Source: UBA11872 sp965198285 (GTDB lineage: Bacteria > Chloroflexota > UBA11872). Taken from it: DNA of 64,000 nucleotides. Where the stretch lies: assembly GCA_965198285.1 (NCBI GenBank), contig OZ240251.1:1426001-1490000 (forward strand), given 5' to 3'. The position numbers were made by a program, and so were the translations under genes. Shown piece after piece: positions 41,405 to 49,930 of the stretch; within the stretch, counting starts at the first letter, position 1; every line of letters starts with the position of its first letter. Under the pieces are notes generated by a model, which saw nothing but the letters and a program-made list of their open reading frames with translations, did no database searches and was not told where the DNA came from.

Positions 41405-41450
41405 CCCTCTCCTGGGGGAGAGGGTAGGGTGAGGGGTCTTCCGGTCGAGA
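41405..41450 (+). repeat. REP-like hairpin
   Basis: CCCTCTCCTGGGGGAGAGGG (8-bp stem) followed by GTGAGGGGTCTTCCGGTCGA. Shares the hairpin with 12990 and the GTCTTCCGGTCGAG tail with 42425. It lies between the tRNA and the 3' end of rpmA. Confidence 0.7.
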
Positions 41451-41582
41451 CGTTGCTCTCTCTACAGACCTCCCGTCTGCGAAAACCTCCCAGTTGGTGC
41501 ATTTCGGCCGCTCCGGGAGGGAGAGGCCAGCAAGATGGGTCTTTCTTTCGAAAGTGCCCGCCGCCAACCAAATCCAAGAAGC

Positions 41583-41837
41583 TTAGGCCGCTGGCGCAAC
41601 CCTCACGCGCTTCCGCCCCCGAACCTGCTCAAACACCAGTGTTCCATCCATCAGCGCAAACAGCGTGTGATCCCGCCCCACGCCAACGTGAGCTCCGGGA
41701 AGCAACTTTGTGCCCCGCTGCCGCGCAATGATCTGACCAGTGCGAATCGCCTCGCCCGCGAACTTCTTCACCCCAAGCATCTTGGGGTTGCTGTCGCGAC
41801 CGTTGCGGCTGCTGCCCAGCCCTTTTTTGTGTGCCAT
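41583..41837 (-). CDS. rpmA: 50S ribosomal protein L27
   Basis: 84 residues: MAHKKGLGSSRNGRDSNPKM, LGVKKFAGEAIRTGQIIARQ and RGTKLLPGAHVGVGRDHTLF. This is a canonical L27, a large-subunit protein whose N-terminus reaches the peptidyl-transferase centre. No cleavable N-terminal extension. It follows rplU by 38 bp in the usual L21-L27 operon order, marking the return to core genome after the island. Confidence 0.97.
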   Translation of the reverse strand: MAHKKGLGSSRNGRDSNPKMLGVKKFAGEAIRTGQIIARQRGTKLLPGAHVGVGRDHTLFALMDGTLVFEQVRGRKRVRVAPAA

Positions 41838-41875
41838 CGCTTGCTGTCCTTCCGAGTCCTGAGCCTGCCGGCGGT

Positions 41876-42211
41876 CTACGCCGGGCTGGCAACCGGCTGC
41901 GCGCTGATCGAATCGATCCGCAGCCGCGTCAGTTCCTGCCGGTGCCCCATCCGCCGCCGGGTGCGCTTACTCGCCCGGTACGTAAAGATCCGGATCTTCG
42001 GTCCGCGAAAGTGCTCCAGCACGCTCGCCTCGATCGAGGCGCCGTCCACTGTCGGCTGACCCACGCGCACCCCGTCCTCGTCGCTCACCAGCAACACCTC
42101 GTCAAACGTCAGCGACCCCGACGCCTCCGCATCCAGCCGCTCCACCTCGATCACGTCCCCCGGCGACACGCGATACTGCTTGCCCCCGGTCGCGAAAACT
42201 GCGTAACCCAT
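41876..42211 (-). CDS. rplU: 50S ribosomal protein L21
   Basis: 111 residues: YAVFATGGKQYRVSPGDVIE, VERLDAEASGSLTFDEVLLV and GPKIRIFTYRASKRTRRRMG with HRQELTRLRIDSI. Length and motifs fit L21, which binds 23S rRNA. It is the first gene of the rplU-rpmA pair. No obg gene follows; the tRNA and island come next instead. Confidence 0.97.
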   Translation of the reverse strand: MGYAVFATGGKQYRVSPGDVIEVERLDAEASGSLTFDEVLLVSDEDGVRVGQPTVDGASIEASVLEHFRGPKIRIFTYRASKRTRRRMGHRQELTRLRIDSISAQPVASPA

Positions 42212-42333
42212 AACGATCCCGCCGCTGGTTCTAGCTCAAGAAAATCCCGGCGTCCCAACCGCGCGCTAAGCCGTTCGGCGCGCCACGCCGCCAACCCCAG
42301 CATCTTACCAAAACCACGTCCCCACCCCCGTCC

Positions 42334-42378
42334 GGGGTGAGCCGGGCCGGAGTCCGTCGGAGGACCGTGTCGAACCAC
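42334..42378. repeat. MITE-like palindromic repeat, short form (copy 2)
   Basis: 45 bp, from GGGGTGAGCCGGGCCGGAGT to CCGTGTCGAACCAC. Same ends as copies at 13952, 52423 and 56445 but without the internal block of the long form. Confidence 0.75.
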
Positions 42379-42424
42379 CCCGACCCGTCCGTCTGCCTCC
42401 CGGCTCGCAGTCCCTCCATCTCTA

Positions 42425-42518
42425 CCCTCTCCAAGGGGAGAGGCAGAACCTGTCCTGAGCTTGCCGAAGGATTCGGGCGTCTTCGGCCGAAATCGGTGAG
42501 GAGTCTTCCGGTCGAGGC
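42425..42518 (+). repeat. REP-like element carrying an inserted block
   Basis: CCTCTCCAAGGGGAGAGG hairpin, then CCTGTCCTGAGCTTGCCGAA (the block found inside the long MITE-like copies), then GTCTTCGGCCGAAATCGGTG as at 13020. So two repeat families are nested here. Confidence 0.7.
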
Positions 42519-42596
42519 CTCACGCGACACCACCAATCGCTCCTTCCCATCGATTGGGAAAGAAGCAAGTAGTCGCCGCCCCAAACTCAGACTGAC

Positions 42597-45155
42597 CTAC
42601 AGCCCAACCGCCTCCCGCTGCCGCGCCATCCGCGAGTCGTGCGCCTCGGCAAACCGCTTGATGCCGGCAAAAATCGACTCGGCGTCCAAATGCGCCTCCG
42701 CGATTACGTCCGGCTCCGTTCCGCCGGTCAGCCACTGATCGTCCCAGTCCGACCACAGCGAGTACTCGTCGGTCAGCGGACCAAGGCCGCTCACCGGCGG
42801 GAAACGCCGCGTGCCCGTGGAAACCACCATTGCGTCGTAGCGCGCGGAAGCCGGCACGATGTGCTCGTGGTAGGCCGCCGGCTGGCGCGCGAACAGATCC
42901 TCGCTCACCACGGCCACCACCCGCACGTTCACTCCGGCCGCTTCCAGCCGCGGCAGCACGTTCACCAGGTTCACCGTCGAGTTGGACCCCTGCACGAACA
43001 CCGTGCCCTGCGCGGGCTGGTCCGGGTCCCAGTCGCGGATCAGGTACAGACCCTTGCGCGCGGCCAACGGGTCTGAATCGGCAAACGTGTTCCGATCGGC
43101 CACCGGGAAGTCCGGCCGCGCAACCTCGATCGTGATCACGCCCACCTTTGGATCGCGCGCCGCAATCTCCGCCGCCGCGAAGTACCCCGGCGCCACGTCG
43201 TTGTAATCCCAGAAGCTCAGGTTGATCGCCTGGCCCCGTGGGAACAGCTTCCACACTTGCGGCGCGAAAATGCCGAAGTGCGTCCGCGCGTCCGCTGCCG
43301 TCTCCGGCCCCGAGTGCCCGGCCAGGATGTGCAGCACGCCCACCCGGAACGGGCTGTCCTGGTTCTGTTGGCTCCACACGCGGGCCGGCAGGTACATCAG
43401 CGGTGTGAACGCGCCGTACGTGCCGCTCAGCGCCCAAACGCCAGCGTGCATGTCCGGATCCATCGAGGCCGACTGGCCCACCAGCCCGATCGCGGACGAC
43501 GCATTCCCGGCTTCCTCGATCGGCGCCTTGATGCGCGTGCCCAACGGATTGCCCGCCGGGTCGTAGTGACCCCACAGTGCGCCGTTTTCCACGTTGATCG
43601 AGCTGGACAGGTCGGCCGCCAGCGTGATGAAGCGGTTGTCGGTGACGTAGTTGACCCACTTGATCAACTCGGAAATCGCGCGCCGCGTCCCCGCCACGTC
43701 GCCGGGCTTCTTGAACAGCTCGATGTCCACCGTCTGCGTCTCGCCTGAGACCTCGTTGGTCACTTCCAGCGACTGCGGCTCCTGCGGAATGTTCTGCGGG
43801 CGCAGCCGCTCGTCCTGGAACGGATCCACCTTCGGGTCGATCCGCAGCGGCAACTCGTCATTCAGCGAGTCGCCGATCTCCACCAGCCGGTCCGCCAGCC
43901 AGTCCCCCAGGCCGTTCTGGTTCAGCACCGACATCGCCACGTCAATGTTGGTCTTGAACTGGATCAGCCGTTCGCGCTCGTCGCTCACCGGGCCGTCCCG
44001 GATTCCGTCGAACTCCACCCCGTAGCGCTGCTCGAAGGACTCCGCCAGCGCCACGAAGTACGGCTCGTTCATCTTCAATTCATACGGATGGCTGTGATAC
44101 CCCACCAGCTGCTCGCCGAATCCCGCGATCTCGCCGTCCTGGGCGCTCGGCCACCAGCCCTTGGTCGTCTTGCCCACCACGATCAGCGGCCGCCAATCGT
44201 TCGGGTCCCAGTCCTCCATCATCTTCAGCGCGGCCATCACCTGGTCGTAGTCGTTCCCGTCGTCCAGCGAGAGCACGTTCCAGCCGTAGGAGGTCCACTG
44301 GTCCTCCATTACGTAGCCCTCGGACACGTCCTCCCCAATCACGCCGCCCACCAGGGAATCGTCGATCCCGGCGTTGTTGTACGACAGCAGAATCCGCAGC
44401 CGCTTGCCCACCTTCTGCGCCAGCGCCTGCGTCTTGAGTTCCTGCGCGTGACCCTCGGTCATCGCGAACTCGCCTTCGAGCCCGATCACCTTCAACGAGT
44501 CGTCGGCGCCCACGAAGTTCCAGAACGACGCCTTGCCCGCTGCGGTGGCGATCCCGATGCCGGACGGACCGCCGTTCACGTCGTTCGTCAGGTCGGTCGT
44601 CTCCGCGTGCCCCGCCAGCGAGCGGATGCCGCGAATCTTCGCCTGCGCGAACAGCGGGTGCTCGGCCAGCCCGTTGTCCTCCAGCAGCGTGGCCAGCGCT
44701 TCGCGCCCTCGGCGGAAACCAAGGGAGTCGATCGCCAGCATCCCAGTGTTCGGGTCCACGGCGTATTGGTCGTCGCCCGTCGCCGCGTGCCTCCGCGCCA
44801 TCGCCTCGCCCATGATCATCCACAGCGCGTACGCCGTCGGGATGTTGTGTCCGCCCGCCAGCATGAAGCGGTCGCAATACGGGTGCTTCGGCCGTCGATA
44901 GTCGTACCGCAGGCCCCCGTTCTCCGGGCCGCCCAGGTGCAGCGCCACGTTGTACGGCGTGTAGGCCAGCGGCCCGCCAAAGTGTCCGGTCTGGGCGTAG
45001 TTGCCCAGCAGCACCAGCGTCATGGCGGTGATGAACCCAACGTCTTCCAGCCGCTCCCGGTCGTAGTCGGGGATCGTGACGCTGTGTTCAGTGGCGACCT
45101 GCTGGGCCGCGGCGCGGCGCAGCGTCGCCACGGCGCTACCGTTTTGGCTTGTCAT
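42597..45155 (-). CDS. Transketolase-like thiamine-diphosphate enzyme
   Basis: 852 residues from ATG 45155 (CAGGG upstream; the frame extends to 45365 but without coding character). N-terminal TPP domain: FMLAGGHNIPTAYALWMIMG, VIGLEGEFAMTEGHAQELK, LLSYNNAGIDDSL. Middle and C-terminal domains: LAADLSSSINVENGALWG, VLHILAGHSGPETAADAR, GVITIEVARPDFP. The usual GDG of the diphosphate motif reads GLEG, with the NN pair conserved. Length is larger than TktA (about 660) and close to AceE (about 890). It is therefore assigned only to the transketolase/E1 superfamily. It appears to be a single-gene unit. Confidence 0.85.
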   Translation of the reverse strand: MTSQNGSAVATLRRAAAQQVATEHSVTIPDYDRERLEDVGFITAMTLVLLGNYAQTGHFGGPLAYTPYNVALHLGGPENGGLRYDYRRPKHPYCDRFMLAGGHNIPTAYALWMIMGEAMARRHAATGDDQYAVDPNTGMLAIDSLGFRRGREALATLLEDNGLAEHPLFAQAKIRGIRSLAGHAETTDLTNDVNGGPSGIGIATAAGKASFWNFVGADDSLKVIGLEGEFAMTEGHAQELKTQALAQKVGKRLRILLSYNNAGIDDSLVGGVIGEDVSEGYVMEDQWTSYGWNVLSLDDGNDYDQVMAALKMMEDWDPNDWRPLIVVGKTTKGWWPSAQDGEIAGFGEQLVGYHSHPYELKMNEPYFVALAESFEQRYGVEFDGIRDGPVSDERERLIQFKTNIDVAMSVLNQNGLGDWLADRLVEIGDSLNDELPLRIDPKVDPFQDERLRPQNIPQEPQSLEVTNEVSGETQTVDIELFKKPGDVAGTRRAISELIKWVNYVTDNRFITLAADLSSSINVENGALWGHYDPAGNPLGTRIKAPIEEAGNASSAIGLVGQSASMDPDMHAGVWALSGTYGAFTPLMYLPARVWSQQNQDSPFRVGVLHILAGHSGPETAADARTHFGIFAPQVWKLFPRGQAINLSFWDYNDVAPGYFAAAEIAARDPKVGVITIEVARPDFPVADRNTFADSDPLAARKGLYLIRDWDPDQPAQGTVFVQGSNSTVNLVNVLPRLEAAGVNVRVVAVVSEDLFARQPAAYHEHIVPASARYDAMVVSTGTRRFPPVSGLGPLTDEYSLWSDWDDQWLTGGTEPDVIAEAHLDAESIFAGIKRFAEAHDSRMARQREAVGL

Positions 45156-45379
45156 CCCTGGGTTGCTCCTAGTCTGGCCTGGGGTGGCGGCGTGTCTATC
45201 GGTCCCTGTGCCGTCCTTCTCGCCGCACCCACGCGGCCGCCGCTTCGTATATCCACCTGGAGGCCGGGGCGCGTCTATCCCCAACGCCATCCGGCCGCCC
45301 GGTAAGCCTACCGAATCAGCCGGCCTATCCTGAACTCGTACCACCGCCGAAGGGCCGCGGATCATGGCACTTGACGGTG

Positions 45380-45398
45380 TGTTCGCTATAGGCGAACA
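45380..45398. promoter_or_regulatory. Perfect palindromic operator of the RelE-like pair
   Basis: TGTTCGC-TATAG-GCGAACA. Arms are 7 bp and perfect. The centre holds TATAG, a plausible -10 box, and the last base is the A of the toxin ATG at 45398, which suggests a leaderless, autoregulated transcript. Same plan as at 28082. Confidence 0.7.
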
Positions 45399-45676
45399 TG
45401 ACCCTAATGCCGCAGAGTCTGCGCATCGAATGGACGACGAGGGCGGTGAGAGACATGCGTCGCCTGAACGCCCGGGATCGCGAGCGCATCATCGGCAGAA
45501 TCGAACGGTACGCGAGCGATCCAGCCGCGCTCGCCCGGCAGGTGGTATCGCTCACAGGAAGTCCGTTTCGCAGACTTAGGGTCGGGAGCTATCGCGTGCT
45601 TTTCCGAATCGATCGGGAGGTAGTCGCCGTCATGCTTGTCTTGCGCGTGCGGCACCGGAGGGAGGCGTATGACTAG
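45398..45676 (+). CDS. RelE/ParE-family toxin
   Basis: 92 residues: LRIEWTTRAVRDMRRLNARD, RERIIGRIERYASDPAALAR, QVVSLTGSPFRRLRVGSYRV, LFRIDREVVAVMLVLRVRHR. This is the classic RelE fold (FRRLRVGxYRVLF), probably a ribosome-dependent mRNA interferase. ATG 45398 directly follows the operator; ATG 45407 is an alternative. It overlaps the antitoxin start by 8 bp. Confidence 0.93.
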   Translation: MTLMPQSLRIEWTTRAVRDMRRLNARDRERIIGRIERYASDPAALARQVVSLTGSPFRRLRVGSYRVLFRIDREVVAVMLVLRVRHRREAYD

Positions 45677-46016
45677 TGAGGTAACTGTCCAGCTTTCGCA
45701 GACGGCCTATCGTGCGCTGCTGGAACGAAACGAGGAACTCGAGGATCGTCTTGAGGCTTTGGAAGCTGACGACGGCAGCCGCATCCCCCACCCTGTCGCA
45801 CTCGCAATCATCGGCGGCGAGTCCCCAATCGTGGCCTTCCGCACTCACCGCGGCCTCACGCTACGCGACCTTGCTCGACGAGCCGGAATCTCCCCCAGCT
45901 ACCTCTCCGAAATCGAACGCCGCCGCAAACCCGGCTCCGCCGCAACCCTCGCCAAACTAGCCACCGCCCTCAACACCACCATCGACACCCTGCTGACCGA
46001 CTCCGACACCCGCTGA
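45669..46016 (+). CDS. HTH (XRE-type) antitoxin
   Basis: 115 residues from ATG 45669 (GGAGG upstream). The N-terminal part has a helical segment (LSQTAYRALLERNEELEDRL) and the C-terminal half is an XRE helix-turn-helix: FRTHRGLTLRDLARRAGISP, SYLSEIERRRKPGSAATLAK. It should neutralise the RelE-like toxin and repress the operon through the palindrome at 45380. Toxin-first order matches the HigBA-like pair at 28108. Confidence 0.92.
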   Translation: MTSEVTVQLSQTAYRALLERNEELEDRLEALEADDGSRIPHPVALAIIGGESPIVAFRTHRGLTLRDLARRAGISPSYLSEIERRRKPGSAATLAKLATALNTTIDTLLTDSDTR

Positions 46017-46037
46017 GAGCCGGATACGTCCCGACCG

Positions 46038-46511
46038 CTACTGCGGCTCCTTTTCCTCCGACAGCAGCTCCAACAACCCATTCGGATACAACGGCCGATC
46101 CAGCGGCTCCGACACATCAATCCAAACGGCCACGATCCGCGTGCCGCCGCCCTCCGTGCCCACAATCCGCTCCGCCTCGTAGTACGACCCGTCCGTAAAC
46201 CGCGCCTCAAACACAAACACGACTTCATGCCCCGGCCGACCGTGATAGTCGAAGATGTTCTCCAGCGTCCCCAGCAGCCTCACGTCCCTGATCTCGGCCT
46301 CGAACTCTTCGCGCATCTCCCTCCGCACCGCATCGATGGCCAGCTCGCCAAACTCAACCCCACCGCCCGGCGGCCGGTAAAACCAGTCGCGCCGGTCCCA
46401 CGCCGCGTTGTCCTCAACCAGGATGCGCGGCCCGTCCCGAAACACCGCCAGCGCCAGCGGCCGGATCCCCGCCCACGACGGCAGCAGTTCAGACCTCACC
46501 AGGTCGTCCAC
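46038..46511 (-). CDS. Nudix hydrolase, copy 1
   Basis: 157 residues. Nudix box GGVEFGELAIDAVRREMREE (GX5EX7REUXEE form), then FEAEIRDVRLLGTLENIF. It hydrolyses a nucleoside diphosphate linked to another group; substrate unknown. It follows the related gene at 46524 by 12 bp on the same strand. The two share the ending SEPLD-x-PLYPxGLLELL, so they arose by tandem duplication. Confidence 0.9.
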   Translation of the reverse strand: MDDLVRSELLPSWAGIRPLALAVFRDGPRILVEDNAAWDRRDWFYRPPGGGVEFGELAIDAVRREMREEFEAEIRDVRLLGTLENIFDYHGRPGHEVVFVFEARFTDGSYYEAERIVGTEGGGTRIVAVWIDVSEPLDRPLYPNGLLELLSEEKEPQ

Positions 46512-46523
46512 TCGAAACGTCGC

Positions 46524-47060
46524 TCAGTCCTCAGCGGCGACCGTAGCCAGCCGCGCCCTCAGCAACTCCAACAACCCGGTCGGATACAGCGGCGCATCCA
46601 ACGGCTCTGAGACATCGATCCAAACGGCCTCGATCCGATCGCCGTCACCCTCCATCCCCACCAGCCGCTCAGCTGCCTCCAGCGACGCATCCACAAACCG
46701 CGCCTCGAACATGAACACGATCTCGTGCCAGTCCTTGTCGTCCTTCGCGTAGATGTTCTCCAGCACCCCAAGCAGCCGAACGTCGGTAATCTCCTCGCCT
46801 ATCTCTTCCTGGACCTCACGAACCACCGCGTCTTCCGCCAGCTCGCCATGGTCCACGGCGCCGCCCAGCGGCCGGTATGCCGGCCCGCCCCAGGTCGCCG
46901 GATAGTCCTGCACCAGCACGCGCGGCCCCTGGCGAATCGCCGCCAGCGCCAGCGGCCGGATCCACGCCCACGACGGCAGCGACACCTCCGGTAGCTGCCT
47001 GGCGGCCCGGGTAACCGAACCGCCCCGTGTAGCCCAGGCGGGCTCGTCCCCTGTGTTCAA
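46524..47060 (-). CDS. Nudix hydrolase, copy 2
   Basis: 178 residues. Nudix box GGAVDHGELAEDAVVREVQE followed by EIGEEITDVRLLGVLENIYA. The first 28 residues (to SLPSWAWIRPLALA) are extra relative to copy 1. The start at 47060 is not ATG and has no clear ribosome binding site, so an internal start is possible. Tandem partner of the gene at 46038. Confidence 0.88.
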   Translation of the reverse strand: MNTGDEPAWATRGGSVTRAARQLPEVSLPSWAWIRPLALAAIRQGPRVLVQDYPATWGGPAYRPLGGAVDHGELAEDAVVREVQEEIGEEITDVRLLGVLENIYAKDDKDWHEIVFMFEARFVDASLEAAERLVGMEGDGDRIEAVWIDVSEPLDAPLYPTGLLELLRARLATVAAED

Positions 47061-47100
47061 CGCAATCGTCCTGCTTGCACCGTAGGCCTCGCGTCCAGCG

Positions 47101-48162
47101 TTACGGCGCCCCCGCCGGCGCCGGCGGCGGCCCGTCCTTCAGATAGTCCAGGCCGAGCGCCCCTCGTACCTGCTCCAGCAACGGCTCGGCCCGGCGCTTC
47201 GTCTCCGTCGTTCCCGCCGCCAGCACGTCCCGCACGTCATCCGGCCGAGCTTCCCAGTCGGCCCGACGCTCCCGGATCGGCCCCAGGAACGCATTCATCG
47301 CGTTGAACAGACGGTCCTTCACCTCCACGTCGCCGACCTTGCCGACGCGGTACCGGGCCTTCAGGTCATCCACTTCATCAGTGTTCGGATTGAAGGCGTC
47401 GTGGTACATGAACACCGGGTTGCCTTCCACGGTGCCCGGGTCGGTAGCGCGCAGCCGCTTCGGGTCCGTGAACATGCTCCGCACCTTCGCCCGCAGCGTC
47501 TCCTCCGAGTCCTTTAGAAAAATCGCATTCCCCGCCGACGTCCCCATCTTCCCCTTGCCGTCGATCCCAACCAGCCGCGGCACCTCACCAACTCGACCCT
47601 CGGGAACCACAAACGTCTCCCCAAACCGCCGGTTGAAGCGAATCGCCACGTCCCGCGTCATCTCGATGTGCGGTAGCTGGTCCTCCCCCACCGGCACCAG
47701 GTGCGCCAGCGGCAGCAGGATGTTGGAGATCTGCATCACGGGGTAGTTGAAAAAGGCCACCGGAACCGACTTGTTGGTCGTCTCCAGGTCTGCCAGTTCG
47801 GCCTTCAGCGTCGGATTGCGCTGCAAGTGACCCAGCCCAAGGAACCAGCTCAGGTGCAGCGTCAGCTCCGCGAACTCCGGCACCCCGCTCTCGATCACGA
47901 AATGCGAGATGTTCGGGTCCAGCCCCACCCCCAGCCAGTCCAGCGTCACTTCCCAGAGACCCCAGCGGATCCACGGCAGGTTGTCGGCGTAGTCGGAGAC
48001 CTGATAGTCGGCCAGCAGGAAGAACGACTCGTACTCCTCCTGCAACTCCAGCCACTGCGAAAACGCGCCGGCGTAGTGCCCCACGTGCGAGGGGCCGGAG
48101 GGCCGCAGCCCGGTCAGGATGCGGCGGCGTTCAGCGGCGGCGGCGTTGCCCGGCTCCGGCAT
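47101..48162 (-). CDS. trpS: Tryptophanyl-tRNA synthetase
   Basis: 353-residue class I synthetase. ILTGLRPSGPSHVGHYAGAF contains the HIGH-type motif (HVGH), and DGKGKMGTSAGNAIFLKD the KMSKS-type motif (KMGTS). HLVPVGEDQLPHIEMTRDVA is the family's tryptophan-tRNA synthetase signature block. Length fits TrpRS (about 330-350). It charges tRNA-Trp with tryptophan. Only one start (ATG 48162) fits the N-terminus. Adjacent genes are unrelated. Confidence 0.96.
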   Translation of the reverse strand: MPEPGNAAAAERRRILTGLRPSGPSHVGHYAGAFSQWLELQEEYESFFLLADYQVSDYADNLPWIRWGLWEVTLDWLGVGLDPNISHFVIESGVPEFAELTLHLSWFLGLGHLQRNPTLKAELADLETTNKSVPVAFFNYPVMQISNILLPLAHLVPVGEDQLPHIEMTRDVAIRFNRRFGETFVVPEGRVGEVPRLVGIDGKGKMGTSAGNAIFLKDSEETLRAKVRSMFTDPKRLRATDPGTVEGNPVFMYHDAFNPNTDEVDDLKARYRVGKVGDVEVKDRLFNAMNAFLGPIRERRADWEARPDDVRDVLAAGTTETKRRAEPLLEQVRGALGLDYLKDGPPPAPAGAP

Positions 48163-48237
48163 GACGGTGTGACCTCGACGAAGACCTTAACCCGCCCATA
48201 GTGCCACCGGACGCCGCTGGAACCAGGCGTTTCCCGG

Positions 48238-49632
48238 CTACCGCAGCAGCTTGTTCACCCCGTTCAGCCCGGCCACCTTGTACGCCTCGGCGAACGTCGG
48301 GTAGTTGAAGATCGTCTCCACGAAGTAGTCGATCGTGCCATCCAGCTGCATCACGGCCTGCCCGATGTGCAGCAGTTCGCTCGCCTGGCTGCCGAAGATG
48401 TGCACCCCCAGCACCTTGCGCGTGTCCGGATCGAACAGCAGCTTCAGAATCCCGAAGTCGTCCCCAATGATCGCCCCGCGCGCAATCTCCTTGTACCGAG
48501 CCACCCCGCTCTCGTAGGCCGCCCCGGCGCTGGTCAGCTGCTCTTCGGTCTTACCAATCAGCGCGATCTCGGGAATCGTGTAAATTCCGATCGGCAGTTC
48601 GTCGTCGATGTTCGGACAGTCCATCCCCAGGGCGTGACGCGCCGCCAGCCGCCCCTGCTCCGCCGACGTGGAGGCCAGCGCTGGCTGTCCGATCACGTCT
48701 CCCGCCGCGTAGATGTGGTCCACCTCGGTCTGAAAGTACTTGTTCACCTTCAGCCGTCCCCGCGCGTCGGCCTTCAGTCCCACGGCGTCCAGGTTCAGCA
48801 GGCCCGTGGCGCCCCGCCGCCCAATCGAATACATCACCACGTCGCCAACCACCCTGGCGCCGGTTTCCAGCACCGTGACCGGTCGCCCCCGAGGGTCGAA
48901 TTCCACCTTGGACACGTTGTGGCCCAGGCGCAGCGTGATGCCGTCCTCGCGCATCCGGTACTTCAGCGCTTCGCCGATCTCCTCGTCCACCATCTCCAGC
49001 AGGTCCTTGCGACCGTCGATCAGCGTCACGGCCACGCCCAGCGTGGCGAAGATGCTCGCGTACTCCGTCCCGATCACCCCGGCGCCCACGATCGTCATTG
49101 ACTTGGGGATCGTGTGCAGGTCCAGGATCCCGTCGCTGTCCACCACTCGTTCTTTGTCGAACGGGATGTGCGGTGGCCGCGCCGGACTCGAGCCCGTGGC
49201 CAGGATGACCTTGTCAGCACTTACCTCCAGGATGGAGTTCTCGGTATGAACCGCAACGACGTGCGGGTCCTCGAAGTGCGCAATGCCGTTGAGCATCTCC
49301 ACGTCGTTTCGCAGGAAGCCGTCCCGCACCACGTCCACCTCCGACTGGACCACCTGCGCCGTCCGCCGCAGCAGGTCGTCCATCGTCACGTTGGTCATCA
49401 CCCGGTAGGCCGAGCCGTAGAACGAGCGCTGCCCCACCCCGGTCACGTGAATCACGGCCTCACGCAGGGTCTTGGACGGAATCGTGCCCCGGTGGACGGC
49501 CTGTCCGCCGATGTACCGCTGGCGGTCGATGGCTACGACGCGCTTGCCCGCCTTGGCGGCCTGAATCGCCGCCCGCCGACCGGCCGGACCGGTCCCGATG
49601 ATCACCAGGTCGTAGTGCTGAGGCTCTCTCAT
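48238..49632 (-). CDS. sthA: Si-specific NAD(P)+ transhydrogenase
   Basis: 464-residue flavoprotein of the pyridine nucleotide-disulfide family. FAD site IIGTGPAGRRAAIQAAK, then GGQAVHRGTIPSKTLREA. At the position where lipoamide dehydrogenase has CxxxxC, this protein lacks cysteines, as in SthA. NAD site VGAGVIGTEYASIFATLG, then YAAGDVIGQPALASTSAEQG and GLNGVNKLL near the end. It balances NADH and NADPH. ATG 49632 is preferred; the frame to 49758 is non-coding extension. Confidence 0.93.
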   Translation of the reverse strand: MREPQHYDLVIIGTGPAGRRAAIQAAKAGKRVVAIDRQRYIGGQAVHRGTIPSKTLREAVIHVTGVGQRSFYGSAYRVMTNVTMDDLLRRTAQVVQSEVDVVRDGFLRNDVEMLNGIAHFEDPHVVAVHTENSILEVSADKVILATGSSPARPPHIPFDKERVVDSDGILDLHTIPKSMTIVGAGVIGTEYASIFATLGVAVTLIDGRKDLLEMVDEEIGEALKYRMREDGITLRLGHNVSKVEFDPRGRPVTVLETGARVVGDVVMYSIGRRGATGLLNLDAVGLKADARGRLKVNKYFQTEVDHIYAAGDVIGQPALASTSAEQGRLAARHALGMDCPNIDDELPIGIYTIPEIALIGKTEEQLTSAGAAYESGVARYKEIARGAIIGDDFGILKLLFDPDTRKVLGVHIFGSQASELLHIGQAVMQLDGTIDYFVETIFNYPTFAEAYKVAGLNGVNKLLR

Positions 49633-49930
49633 GTCGCCCTGTGCACGTCTTTTCCCCTCTCCCCGTGGGACAGGGTTGCAGCCTGCTGCGGACTCGATCC
49701 GAGGGTGACGGTCTTCCGCTCTAGACGCTCTCCGCGTCGACGCTGCCCCAGCGGCCACCCGCTCCGAAGCACGTCTCTTTCTCCCACTCCCTTGACGGAG
49801 AGGGCTGGGGTGAGGGTGGCTCTAACCCTCAGCACCCAAGCCCGGCCGCGACCTATCACCCTGCACCATCCAAAGACCGCGGACTACACCAGAGTCGGCG
49901 CGAGGGTCCTGGCCGCTCATAGAACTATAG
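49633..49930. other. Non-coding stretch with REP-like pieces
   Basis: No gene. It holds CCCTCTCCCCGTGGGACAGG near 49656 and a second block (GACGGAGAGGGCTGGGGTGA) near 49789, related to the repeat family at 12990, 41405 and 42425. Confidence 0.55.

Noticed and set aside
43088..45305. Long plus-strand frames opposite the transketolase-like gene (for example 44088-45305)
   Set aside because: Arg/His/Val-rich with no domain, while the minus strand codes a clear TPP enzyme. Shadow frames.
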